From assembly GCA_900498215.1 (NCBI GenBank), contig LR026962.1:1420263-1480777 (forward strand): a stretch of 60,515 nt of DNA, given 5' to 3'. Of the stretch, positions 41,026 to 49,769 are shown in pieces. The position numbers were made by a program, and so were the translations under genes. The notes under the pieces are model-generated. The model did not search any database. It worked only from the letters and a program-made list of their open reading frames with translations, and was not told the origin of the DNA. The first letter of the stretch is position 1; every line of letters starts with the position of its first letter. Source of the stretch: an uncultured Paludibacter sp. (lineage in GTDB: Bacteria > Bacteroidota > Bacteroidia > Bacteroidales > Paludibacteraceae).

Positions 41026-42387
41026 ATGTTATCTAAAATATTTACCCGTTTATTTTTAATCGCCTGTTTGATTTTTTATAATCTGCCTTTGTGGAGTCAG
41101 TCGTCTCCTAATCCATTAATTACTGAAATTCAGGTAACAAATGCAGACAGTGTTTACCGTTATCTGTTTTTATATAACGACAATCAGAATAAAACGCTGG
41201 AAACTAAATATGTAATGAAAAATGATGAATGGAAAAGACGCGAACAAATCGAATGGACGTATAACGATAATCTTTGTACCAATCAATATATCAGAAAATG
41301 GATTAATTCTCAATGGGAATTAGTGCATCAAATTAACTTTACTTACACGGATAATTTACCCGCCACAGAAACTCATCTTATTTTTGAAAACGGAACATAC
41401 ATTCCGGAAAGCAAACATTCCAAAGTTTATTCCGGTCAGAAAATTTTGGCAGAAATAGATTCAAACCGGATAAACTCCGCTTGGGTAATAACATCAAAAA
41501 CAGAATACAAATACAATGTTGTTTCAGGTAATTTAGACACATTGTATTTTTCCAAGTTTAATGACGGAATTCTCGATTCTCAATCAAGAGTAGACTTTAC
41601 ATACAACGGTTCGGCACAAATTCTAAAAGAAACTTATGCCGAAAAACAAGACACAAACTGGATAAACACTTTCCAAACCGTAACTTATTACGAACCGTCT
41701 TCAACAAAGAAAAATTATCAAATAAAGAAAGTTTGGAATTCATCTATAAAAAAATGGGAAAACTCACAGAATATTACTTACACATATAATACCGCAGGAT
41801 ATGTAAAATTCGAGACATATCAACAATGGAAAACTCAATTTTGGGAAAATAATATGCGTTATGAATATATTTACGACACAAATAACGCGCTGACAAAAAA
41901 AATAAATTATATGCCGGTTTTTGATGATTTCCGTCCGGTATCTTCCATTAATTATACTGATTTTCAATATGGAAAAGCATCCTTGATTGAGGCGAATTAT
42001 GAATTCTGGGGAGGAGAAACAGGCAGTTGCATCAATACATTTATTCCATATGAGTTTAATAATGAAAGCGAAATACAGTACGGAAGCAAAGTAAAAATTA
42101 GCTATATTCCGGTAAACGATACGGGAATATCTACTTTAATCGGTTCTGGAGAAAAAAAACAAATTGAAGTATATCCGAATCCTTCTATAGCTATTTTTTA
42201 TTTCAACACGCAGAAGTATGATGTAAAAAGTTGGACTGTAAGCGATATTTCAGGAAAAATTGTATTATCCAAATCAAACACAAACAATTCAGGTGTAATT
42301 GATATGGGCGATTTCAAGTCAGGCATCTATCTTTTACAAGTAAAAACAGCTCAAGGAATTCTGACACAAAAATTAATAAAAAAATAA
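41026..42387 (+). CDS. Secreted protein with T9SS C-terminal sorting domain
   Basis: 453 residues from the ATG at 41026 (MLSKIFTRLFLIACLIFYNLPLWSQ signal peptide, cleaved after WSQ). The mature part is Asn/Tyr/Trp-rich with repeated WxxxxxxTYTYN-like strands (WTYNDNLCTNQYIRKWINSQWE, FTYTDNLPATETHL, FTYNGSAQILKETY), suggesting a repeat beta-structure. The last 80 residues, with IEVYPNPSIAIFYFNTQ and VSDISGKIVLSK...SGIYLLQVKTAQGILTQKLIKK, are a type A sorting domain. It is therefore exported by the type IX system to the surface or medium. Function is unknown. Confidence 0.88.
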   Translation: MLSKIFTRLFLIACLIFYNLPLWSQSSPNPLITEIQVTNADSVYRYLFLYNDNQNKTLETKYVMKNDEWKRREQIEWTYNDNLCTNQYIRKWINSQWELVHQINFTYTDNLPATETHLIFENGTYIPESKHSKVYSGQKILAEIDSNRINSAWVITSKTEYKYNVVSGNLDTLYFSKFNDGILDSQSRVDFTYNGSAQILKETYAEKQDTNWINTFQTVTYYEPSSTKKNYQIKKVWNSSIKKWENSQNITYTYNTAGYVKFETYQQWKTQFWENNMRYEYIYDTNNALTKKINYMPVFDDFRPVSSINYTDFQYGKASLIEANYEFWGGETGSCINTFIPYEFNNESEIQYGSKVKISYIPVNDTGISTLIGSGEKKQIEVYPNPSIAIFYFNTQKYDVKSWTVSDISGKIVLSKSNTNNSGVIDMGDFKSGIYLLQVKTAQGILTQKLIKK

Positions 42388-42403
42388 AGTAAAATAAAGA
42401 ATC

Positions 42404-44494
42404 ATGTTTAAAAAATCTCTAATTATTTGTATGACAGCATTTACAGTTGCCGGTAATGCAATTGCAGGCAATCCATTTTTTGAACCGTACAACACGCCGC
42501 ATCAAACTATTCCGTTCGATAAAATAAAAACCGAACATTATATGCCGGCGTTTGAAGAAGGAATGAAACAACAAGACAAAGAAATTCAAGCCATTGTAAA
42601 TAATCCAAAAGCGCCTACTTTTGAAAACACCATTGCAGCGCTGGATAAGTCAGGCGAATTACTTGACAAAGTAAGTTCCGCTTTTTATAATTTGCTGAGC
42701 GCCGAAACCAACGACGATTTGCAAAAAGTAGCTCAGGAACTTTCACCTAAAATAACTGAACACGGAAATACAATTCGCCTAAACGAAAAACTTTTTGCGC
42801 GTATTAAAGCCGTTTACGACCAAAAAGACAAACTAAAACTTACCCCCGAGCAAAAAACATTGTTACAAGAAACTTACGATGGTTTTGCCGATAACGGAGC
42901 AAATCTTTCTGCCGCCGATAAAGAAAAATACCGCGAACTTTCCAAAGAACTGAGTATGCTTTCGCTTACTTTCAGTCAAAATGTTTTGAAGGAAACCAAT
43001 AAATATCAAATGGTTATTACCGACAAGAAACTTCTTTCGGGACTTTCTGACGATATGCTTGATATGCTTGCTTCCAACGCAAAAAAAGCAGGCAAAGATG
43101 GCTGGTTAATTGACCTGAAAACCACCAGTTACGTTCCGGTAATGAAATATGCCGATAATCGCGATTTGCGCCGCGAACTTTATATGGCAAATGCTACAAA
43201 ATGTATGTCAGGAGGCGAATACGACAACCGCGAAAACATCCGCAAAATTGCGAATTTGCGTTTGGAAATCTCCAACCTTCTCGGATATAAATCTTATGCT
43301 GAACACGCGTTAAAACGCCGGATGGCTGAAAACGAGGAAAATGTATATAAACTTCTCAATCAACTGCTTGAAGCATACAAACCTGTTGCCGAAAAAGAAT
43401 ATGCCGAAGTGCAAGCGTATGCCGATAAGAATGGCGCATATTTCAAAATTCAACCCTGGGATTGGTCTTATTACAGCGAAAAACTGAAAGCCGAAAAATA
43501 CAATTTGAACGATGAGATGCTCCGTCCGTATTTTGAACTGGAGAAAGTGAGACAAGGAATTTTTGATTTGGCAAACAAACTCTACGGACTGAAATTTACT
43601 CTAAACACAAAAATTCCGGTTTATAATCCCGAAGTAAAAGCATACGATGTTACCGACGCCAACGGAAAATTCATTGCGGTTTATTATGCCGATAATCATC
43701 CGCGTGAAGGTAAACGCGCCGGAGCCTGGATGAACGATATGAAAGCGCAATGGATGGAAGGAAAAACCGACAGCCGTCCGCAAATTGTAAATGTTACCAA
43801 TTTCACGCGTCCTACTTCAACCAAACCGGCATTACTTACTTTTGATGAAGTAACAACTATGCTTCACGAGTTCGGACACGGTTTACACGGGATGCTTTCA
43901 AAAACCACTTATCGTTCACTTTCATGCACTAATGTTTACCGCGATTTTGTGGAACTTCCCTCGCAAATAATGGAAAATTGGGCGGTACAAAAAGATTTCT
44001 TGGATATGTTTGCCTCGAATTATCTTTCAGGAGAAAAAATCCCCGCTGAAATGATACAACGCATTAAAGACGCCGATAATTTCAACGCCGCAAATTTCAC
44101 TTTACGTCAATTGAGCTTTGGATTGTTAGATATGGCTTGGCATACTTTAGAGCAACCTTATGAAGGAGATGTAATTGCGTTGGAAAAACAAGCAATGATG
44201 CCGACGCAAATATTGCCCGTAGTTGAAAACACTGCTATGAGCCCCACCTTTAGTCATATTTTCTCAGGCGGATATGCTGCGGGATATTACAGCTACAAAT
44301 GGGCGGAAGTGTTGGATGCCGATGCCTTTTCCGTATTCCAACAAAATGGAATTTTCGACAAGAAAACAGCCGATTCGTTCCGTAAAAATATTTTGGAAAA
44401 AGGAGGAACAGAACATCCGATGGTGCTTTATAAACGCTTCCGTGGGCAGGAACCAACAATTGACGCTTTGTTGAAAAGAAACGGAATAAAGTAA
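42404..44494 (+). CDS. M3-family metallopeptidase (dipeptidyl carboxypeptidase/oligopeptidase A-like)
   Basis: 696 residues with a signal peptide (LIICMTAFTVAGNAIAG). The zinc motif H488-E-F-G-H492 lies in TMLHEFGHGLHGML, and the third ligand region follows in YRDFVELPSQIMENW. FEPYNTPHQTIPFDKIKTEHYMPAFEEGMKQ at the N-terminus and HIFSGGYAAGYYSYKWAEVLDADAF at the C-terminus are typical of Dcp. Expected role: periplasmic release of dipeptides or cleavage of oligopeptides. It starts 16 bases after the T9SS gene and is followed by its own terminator. Confidence 0.93.
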   Translation: MFKKSLIICMTAFTVAGNAIAGNPFFEPYNTPHQTIPFDKIKTEHYMPAFEEGMKQQDKEIQAIVNNPKAPTFENTIAALDKSGELLDKVSSAFYNLLSAETNDDLQKVAQELSPKITEHGNTIRLNEKLFARIKAVYDQKDKLKLTPEQKTLLQETYDGFADNGANLSAADKEKYRELSKELSMLSLTFSQNVLKETNKYQMVITDKKLLSGLSDDMLDMLASNAKKAGKDGWLIDLKTTSYVPVMKYADNRDLRRELYMANATKCMSGGEYDNRENIRKIANLRLEISNLLGYKSYAEHALKRRMAENEENVYKLLNQLLEAYKPVAEKEYAEVQAYADKNGAYFKIQPWDWSYYSEKLKAEKYNLNDEMLRPYFELEKVRQGIFDLANKLYGLKFTLNTKIPVYNPEVKAYDVTDANGKFIAVYYADNHPREGKRAGAWMNDMKAQWMEGKTDSRPQIVNVTNFTRPTSTKPALLTFDEVTTMLHEFGHGLHGMLSKTTYRSLSCTNVYRDFVELPSQIMENWAVQKDFLDMFASNYLSGEKIPAEMIQRIKDADNFNAANFTLRQLSFGLLDMAWHTLEQPYEGDVIALEKQAMMPTQILPVVENTAMSPTFSHIFSGGYAAGYYSYKWAEVLDADAFSVFQQNGIFDKKTADSFRKNILEKGGTEHPMVLYKRFRGQEPTIDALLKRNGIK

Positions 44495-44519
44495 ATGATA
44501 TAATGCCAATAAATTTAAT

Positions 44520-44553
44520 TTTGCCAAAGTTTGAAACTTTGGCAAAGTTTTTT
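44520..44553 (+). terminator. Terminator after the M3 peptidase gene
   Basis: A 13-bp perfect stem (TTTGCCAAAGTTT with its complement, one-base loop), then a run of T. Confidence 0.85.
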
Positions 44554-44651
44554 TAAAGAAGAATTTTTTATTAGGAAATTCGCTAAATAAAATGTAATTT
44601 TGAACAAAATTCACAAATCTTAAATCGTAATTGAAAAAAAATATATCCACA

Positions 44652-46682
44652 ATGAAAAAACCATTTATTATGCTTGCACTTGCGGCAATTTTAGTTAGTT
44701 GCGGTTTCGCAAAAAAAGAATACAAAAGTTACGACGAATATCCCGTGTACAGCGGCGATGATTTGGAATTAACCTACGCTCCTACCGCTTCCAAATTTAG
44801 AGTTTGGTCTCCCACTGCCGATGCCGTAAAACTTTTGCTTTACGATAACGGATTAGACGGTTCCGCTTACCAGATGGAAGATATGCATCGCTCTAAAGAT
44901 GGAACTTGGGTAGCAAAAGTTGTCGGCGATTTGAAGGGGAAATTTTATACCTTCCAGGTAAAAATGGGCGATAAATGGTTGGATGAAACGCCCGGAATTT
45001 GGGCAAAAGCTGTAGGCGTAAACGGTAACCGCGCCGCTATTATCGACTGGAACGAAACCAATCCCGAGGGTTGGAATGCCGATAAACGTCCGCCTTTGAA
45101 AAGCGTTTCCGATGTTTCCTTGTATGAAGTGCACGTGCGTGATTTTTCCGTTTCTCCTAATTCAGGAATGAAAAACAAAGGAAAATATCTTGCATTTACC
45201 GAAAACGGAACACAAAACACTGCCGGAGAAAGTACCGGAGTGGATCATTTAAAAGAATTAGGCGTTACCCACGTTCACTTATTACCGGTTTTTGATTACG
45301 CTTCGGTGGACGAAACCAAACTCAACGAAAACAAATACAACTGGGGTTACGACCCGAAAAACTATAACGTTCCCGAAGGAAGTTACGCTACCGACCCTTA
45401 TAATCCTGTTTCGCGTATCAAGGAATTCAAACAAATGGTACAAGCGTTGCACAAAGCAAGAATCAGAGTGGTAATGGATGTGGTTTACAATCACACTTCG
45501 GCAGGTGAAAACTCTTTCTTTAACCTCCTCGTTCCTAAATATTTCTATCGTTTCAACGCGGACGGAACGTGGTCTAACGCTTCCGGTTGCGGCAACGAAA
45601 CCGCTTCGGAACATCCGATGATGCGTGAATTTATGGTAAAATCCGTTGCATATTGGGCAAAAGAATATCATATTGACGGTTTCCGCTTCGATTTAATGGG
45701 AATTCACGATATTGAAACGATGAACGCCATCCGTGCCGGTTTGGATAAAGTGGATAAATCCATTATTATGTACGGCGAGGGCTGGACTGCAGGCAGTTCT
45801 CCGCTACCCGAAGAAAAACGCGCCGTAAAGAAAAACGCGAGCAAGTTAAACGGTATCGCCGTATTCAGTGATGATATTCGCGATGCGCTGAAAGGCAGTT
45901 GGATGCACGCGGAAATTCCCGGATTTGTTTCCGGAACGGACAGTTTGGAAGAAAGCGTGAAATTTGGCATAGTTGGAGGCGTGCAGCATCCGCAAATTGA
46001 TTATACCAAGCCCATTTATTCCAAAGCTCCTTACGTGAGCGCACCAACACAATCCATCAATTATGTTTCGTGCCACGATGATATGTGCATGGTGGATAAA
46101 CTGCGCGAAAGCCGTCCCGCAGGAGCTACCGAACAGGAAATACAACGCTTTGATAAATTGGCGCAAACCGTTGTTTACACATCGCAGGGAATTCCGTTTA
46201 TTTATGCCGGCGAAGAAATTTACCGCAATAAAAAAGGCGTACACAATACGTATCAATCGCCGGACAGCATCAATCAAATTAACTGGGACAATAAAACCAC
46301 GTACAAAGATATTTTTAAATACTACAAAGGGTTGATTGAACTGCGCAAAGCGCATCCCGCTTTCCGTATGACAACTGCCGATGAAATAAAACAAAACCTT
46401 AAATTTATTGATTTAGGAGCAAAGAACGTAATCGCCTACACGCTGACCGACAATAATGACGCGTGGAAAAAGATTTTGGTCATCCTGAACGGCAACCGCA
46501 AATCGGAAAGAGTTGTTCTTCCCGAAGGCGTGTGGAGCGTAGTTTGCCACGACGGTTTTATTAACCCGAACGGTGTGTTGATGCAGATAAAAAACCAAAA
46601 CTTTATTGTGGCGCCGTCATCGGCAAGCATTATGTATTTTAGCGAAGAAAAACCGGAAACGCGCGCGGCGGACAAACCGTAG
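44652..46682 (+). CDS. Type I pullulanase, GH13 lipoprotein
   Basis: 676 residues from the ATG at 44652; an upstream TTG would lengthen it by seven residues. Lipobox LVSC follows the signal peptide. An N-terminal CBM48/pullulanase-type domain (SKFRVWSPTADAVKLLLYDNG) leads to the catalytic barrel. The barrel has the type I pullulanase signature YNWGYDPKNYNVPEGSYATDP, then DVVYNHTS, GFRFDLMGIHD (D347), YGEGWT (E376) and SCHDDM (D476). Expected reaction: hydrolysis of alpha-1,6 branches in pullulan or limit dextrins at the cell envelope. It complements the two GH13 enzymes in the first 7 kb but belongs to a separate unit. Confidence 0.93.
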   Translation: MKKPFIMLALAAILVSCGFAKKEYKSYDEYPVYSGDDLELTYAPTASKFRVWSPTADAVKLLLYDNGLDGSAYQMEDMHRSKDGTWVAKVVGDLKGKFYTFQVKMGDKWLDETPGIWAKAVGVNGNRAAIIDWNETNPEGWNADKRPPLKSVSDVSLYEVHVRDFSVSPNSGMKNKGKYLAFTENGTQNTAGESTGVDHLKELGVTHVHLLPVFDYASVDETKLNENKYNWGYDPKNYNVPEGSYATDPYNPVSRIKEFKQMVQALHKARIRVVMDVVYNHTSAGENSFFNLLVPKYFYRFNADGTWSNASGCGNETASEHPMMREFMVKSVAYWAKEYHIDGFRFDLMGIHDIETMNAIRAGLDKVDKSIIMYGEGWTAGSSPLPEEKRAVKKNASKLNGIAVFSDDIRDALKGSWMHAEIPGFVSGTDSLEESVKFGIVGGVQHPQIDYTKPIYSKAPYVSAPTQSINYVSCHDDMCMVDKLRESRPAGATEQEIQRFDKLAQTVVYTSQGIPFIYAGEEIYRNKKGVHNTYQSPDSINQINWDNKTTYKDIFKYYKGLIELRKAHPAFRMTTADEIKQNLKFIDLGAKNVIAYTLTDNNDAWKKILVILNGNRKSERVVLPEGVWSVVCHDGFINPNGVLMQIKNQNFIVAPSSASIMYFSEEKPETRAADKP

Positions 46683-46709
46683 CAAGTAAGAAAAAGATAC
46701 GCTGAATGA

Positions 46710-46867
46710 TTGCGCAAAATAGGTTATTTTTACAGTTTATTTTACAACCAATTTTATTACACATAACACAAATTGCGTAATTTAGTTTTAACATAAATAA
46801 CTATAAATAAAATAATTACAACCGAGTTGCGCATTTTAAGTATCCAAGCAAGAATTGCGTATATTTG
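46710..46867 (+). promoter_or_regulatory. Leader of the TIR operon with four TTGCGYA motifs and a -7 box
   Basis: TTGCGCA or TTGCGTA occurs at 46710, 46773, 46827 and 46855, all on the plus strand. TATATTTG at 46860-46867 is a candidate -7 box with no good TTG 19 bases upstream. The repeated motif could be an operator. Confidence 0.4.
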
Positions 46868-46871
46868 TGTG

Positions 46872-46885
46872 TTAGCTGAAAGGCT
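46872..46885 (+). repeat. Left arm of an inverted repeat flanking the TIR operon
   Basis: TTAGCTGAAAGGCT. Its complement, with one mismatch, occurs at 49750-49763 just after the last gene. Confidence 0.55.
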
Positions 46886-46921
46886 GAACAACATAACGTA
46901 CTTAAAACACTATTCATCAAT

Positions 46922-47515
46922 ATGATATTTGAAAGAGGACACTTTAAAACAAATAAAATTGTTAATCTGAATGAATCGATTAAAGAAACAAGAACATTTA
47001 GTAAATCGAAAACTGAATATAAACCAACAGTTTTTATTTCTCACAAACATAGTGATTTGGAAGACCAAGAAGAAGTAAAAGGAATTCTTGAAATATTTGA
47101 AGATTTAGGTGCTAAAGTTTATATTGACAGTATGGACAATAAAATGCCTAATGAAACTTCAGGAGAAACTGCACTTAGAATTAAAGAGGTAATCAAGTAC
47201 ACTAAAAAATTCGTTCTAGTTGCAACAGAGAAAGCTATAGAATCATATTGGTGCAATTGGGAACTTGGTATTGGTGATACACACAAATACATTGAGAACA
47301 TAGCAATTATCCCAATAAAAGATAAAGGAGAATATGACTTTAAATATAAAGGAAACGAATATCTTCAGATTTATCCAAGTATCGATTTTGAAGATGGTAC
47401 AAATCGCTATATGACTTCAAAAGAATTAATCCCAAGAGGATATTATGTATGTAAGCCTAAAAATAAAGACGGTGTCCGATATATCACACCTTTAAAACAA
47501 TGGTTAAATCAGTAA
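46922..47515 (+). CDS. TIR-domain protein, first gene of the four-gene operon
   Basis: 197 residues. The TIR domain spans about 35-165: TVFISHKHSDLEDQEEVKGILEIFEDLGAKVYID (first strand, AA loop and second strand) and KKFVLVATEKAIESYWCNWELGIGD. In the latter, E114 of the W-x3-E pattern corresponds to the catalytic glutamate of NAD-cleaving TIR enzymes. The C-terminal tail (about 165-197) ends KPKNKDGVRYITPLKQWLNQ. No signal peptide. Expected role: NAD hydrolysis or cyclic-ADP-ribose-type signal production, or recognition. The next gene starts three bases after its stop. Confidence 0.85.
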   Translation: MIFERGHFKTNKIVNLNESIKETRTFSKSKTEYKPTVFISHKHSDLEDQEEVKGILEIFEDLGAKVYIDSMDNKMPNETSGETALRIKEVIKYTKKFVLVATEKAIESYWCNWELGIGDTHKYIENIAIIPIKDKGEYDFKYKGNEYLQIYPSIDFEDGTNRYMTSKELIPRGYYVCKPKNKDGVRYITPLKQWLNQ

Positions 47516-47518
47516 ATT

Positions 47519-48679
47519 ATGTTTAAGTACCAGCTAATATTTTTAGGCACAATTAAGCCCTTGACAAGAAATCTGATTTCAAAATACTACGAGAAAATAG
47601 AGGATTTAAAACTTCAAAAAGAATTCTATGAGATTTACTTCAAAGAGCAATTAGATTCTTATAAGGGCAATCAACCAACATTTATCATTTACTTTGGTAA
47701 TGAAAATGGTGATTTTGAAGATTTAGCGGAAATAGAAATGTTGTTAAAAGATGGAAATATCGTTCTTCCAATTTTCTTTAATTCTTTTAGTCAAGAAATT
47801 CCTAAAATATTAAGTAATCAAAATGGATTGAAATATACAGAATATCAAAAAGACAAAATTGTTGACTTAGTACTCGAATCATTTGGCAAATTAAGAAGTA
47901 GTAGAAAAGTTTTTATTAGTTATAAAAGAGACGAATCAACGTCTGTTGCAATACAATTATATGAAGCACTTGAAAAGAATAATTTTGACGTTTTCTTAGA
48001 TACACATTCAATAAAACAAGGAGAGCCTTTTCAAGATGAATTATGGCATAGAATGACTGACTGTGATGTAATTCTTCTTTTAAATACCCCAAAATTTTTG
48101 GAAAGTGAATGGTGTGAAAAAGAAATTGCAGAAGCATCGGTTAAGCAAATAGGCATTATTCAAGCTATTTGGCCAAATCATAGACTAGAAAGAATGGCGG
48201 AAGTATGTTTTCCTTATACATTATCTGAAAGGAATTTTTTAAAAGGAATATATGATAACAAGGATACTTCCAAACTTAATGATGAAACCATTAATAATTT
48301 AGTTAATCAAGTCGAATCTATTCGTGCAAGAAATCTTGCTTCTAGACAAGATAACCTAATCACTGAGTTTCTTAATTCAGCCCGAAAATATGGCAAAAAT
48401 GTTACTATACAGCCCGAAAGATTCATCACCGAAGAAATCGATAATAATAAGAGAAGAATATTTATACCTTCAGTTGGTATTCCACAATCATTTGATTGCA
48501 ATACATCATCAGAACTAAAAAAAGAAATTAAAGAATATTCTGTTGAGGAAGTCTACTTAATTTATGATGATGTAAGAATTAGAGAAAAATGGTTAAATCA
48601 TCTTAGCTATTTAAATGAATACCTAGACGTAAAAACAATTAAAAAGCAAGAATTCGATTTATGGCTACAAAAGAACTAA
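47519..48679 (+). CDS. Three-part protein with a central TIR domain
   Basis: 386 residues. About 1-125 form an alpha/beta domain (YQLIFLGTIKPLTRNLISKYY, TFIIYFGNENGDFEDLAEIEMLLKDGNIVLPIFF) that looks like a second, divergent TIR or Rossmann-type fold. The canonical TIR lies at about 130-250: KVFISYKRDESTSVAIQLYEALEKNNFDVFLD and LNTPKFLESEWCEKEIAEAS, with candidate catalytic E202. The C-terminal about 80 residues (RRIFIPSVGIPQSFDCNTSSELKKEIKEYSVEEVYLIYDDVRIREKWLNHL) may form another small sensory domain. It overlaps the next gene by 19 bases, which implies translational coupling and shared function. Confidence 0.82.
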   Translation: MFKYQLIFLGTIKPLTRNLISKYYEKIEDLKLQKEFYEIYFKEQLDSYKGNQPTFIIYFGNENGDFEDLAEIEMLLKDGNIVLPIFFNSFSQEIPKILSNQNGLKYTEYQKDKIVDLVLESFGKLRSSRKVFISYKRDESTSVAIQLYEALEKNNFDVFLDTHSIKQGEPFQDELWHRMTDCDVILLLNTPKFLESEWCEKEIAEASVKQIGIIQAIWPNHRLERMAEVCFPYTLSERNFLKGIYDNKDTSKLNDETINNLVNQVESIRARNLASRQDNLITEFLNSARKYGKNVTIQPERFITEEIDNNKRRIFIPSVGIPQSFDCNTSSELKKEIKEYSVEEVYLIYDDVRIREKWLNHLSYLNEYLDVKTIKKQEFDLWLQKN

Positions 48680-49257
48680 AAAATATTTTTTTATCTGCCA
48701 GTATTCCGTTCAAGGAGAGACACGAAAAATATTATAATACGGCAGATATAATTGCAATTAGAGACTCTGTAATTGCTCTTGCCTCGCTCGTCATACCGAA
48801 ATACAGACTTATTTGGGGTGGACATCCATCTATAACTCCAATTATATATTATGTTTTGGAAAAATTTGAAGTAGAGATTCAAAGTCACGTTAAATTATAT
48901 CAATCAAGACATTTTGAGAAAATTTTTCCAATAGAAAATAAGGAATTTGAAACGGTAGAAATTACTGACGATTTAGGAGAATTAATACCAAGTCTGCGTT
49001 TGATGAGAGAAAAAATGTTAGGTGAAAATAAGTTTGAAGCAGGTATATTTATTGGTGGAATGGAAGGAGTTGAAGATGAGTATAATTTATTTAGTGAATT
49101 AAATCCAAATTCAATTATACTACCTATTGCGAGTACTGGAGCAGCAGCCAAAATCATTTACGAAAATAATATAGAAAGTTTTAAAAATGATAAACTCATT
49201 AAAGACTACGGCTATATGAGTTTATTTCAGGAGTTACTAATTGATAAAATTAATTAA
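48661..49257 (+). CDS. Stand-alone SLOG-type nucleotide-sensing protein
   Basis: 198 residues with a Rossmann-like SLOG pattern: IFLSASIPFKERHEKYYNTADIIAIRDSVIALASLVIP, then RLIWGGHPSITPIIYYVLEKF, and late FIGGMEGVEDEYNLFSELNPNSIILPIASTGAAAKIIYE. The GGHPSxTP and FIGGMEGVxDE elements are typical nucleotide-binding loops of this class. In Thoeris, ThsA carries a C-terminal SLOG that binds a TIR-made cyclic ADP-ribose isomer; here SLOG is a separate protein beside TIR genes. It overlaps the upstream gene by 19 bases, and the next start follows its stop by one base. Confidence 0.75.
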   Translation: MATKELKNIFLSASIPFKERHEKYYNTADIIAIRDSVIALASLVIPKYRLIWGGHPSITPIIYYVLEKFEVEIQSHVKLYQSRHFEKIFPIENKEFETVEITDDLGELIPSLRLMREKMLGENKFEAGIFIGGMEGVEDEYNLFSELNPNSIILPIASTGAAAKIIYENNIESFKNDKLIKDYGYMSLFQELLIDKIN

Positions 49258-49258
49258 T

Positions 49259-49750
49259 ATGGCAAAAAGACAAATATTTTATAGTTTTCATTACGACAAC
49301 GATGTATTTAGAGTTCAACAAATAAGAAACATTGGTGCTCTGGAAGACAATAAACCTGTTTCTGCAAATGAATGGGAAACTGTTAAAAGAGGTGGAGAAA
49401 CAGCAATAAAAAAATGGATTAATGATAATTTAAACTATAAAAGTTGCTTAGTTGTCTTGATAGGTTCAGAGACTGCAAATCGAAAATGGGTTAAATATGA
49501 GATTGAAAAGGCTTGGAATGACGGTAAAGGAGTATTAGGAATTTATATTCATAACCTAAACTGTCCACGAAACGGCAAATGCTCGCAAGGACCTAATCCT
49601 TTTCAAACTTTTACAATGGATAGAGATGGTAAATCTTTAGCATCAATAGTCAAATGTTACAATCCAAGCTATAACAATGCATACAATGACATTGCTAATA
49701 ATATTGAAAGTTGGATTGAAGAAGCAATAAAAATTAGAAACAATTATTAA
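49259..49750 (+). CDS. ThsB-like TIR (MTH538/DUF1863-type) protein
   Basis: 163 residues from the ATG at 49259 (MAKRQIFYSFHYDNDVFRVQQIRNIG), the usual start of this family; a TTG six codons upstream overlaps the previous gene and is less likely. YSFHYDNDVFRVQQIRN and SCLVVLIGSETANRKWVKYEIEKAWNDGKGVLGIYIHNL define the ThsB-like TIR, with candidate catalytic E81 in WVKYE. An internal CPRNGKCSQGPNPF insertion is also typical. In Thoeris this protein senses infection and makes the nucleotide signal. It is the last gene of the operon. Confidence 0.85.
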   Translation: MAKRQIFYSFHYDNDVFRVQQIRNIGALEDNKPVSANEWETVKRGGETAIKKWINDNLNYKSCLVVLIGSETANRKWVKYEIEKAWNDGKGVLGIYIHNLNCPRNGKCSQGPNPFQTFTMDRDGKSLASIVKCYNPSYNNAYNDIANNIESWIEEAIKIRNNY

Positions 49751-49763
49751 GCCCTTCAGCTAA
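49750..49763 (-). repeat. Right arm of the inverted repeat flanking the TIR operon
   Basis: AGCCCTTCAGCTAA, complementary to 46872-46885 with one mismatch. It includes the last base of the final stop codon and lies next to the group II intron remnant. Confidence 0.55.
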
Positions 49764-49769
49764 TCGAGT

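Noticed and set aside
45282-46394. Long minus-strand frames inside the pullulanase gene
   Set aside because: They are antisense shadows of a gene with complete catalytic motifs.
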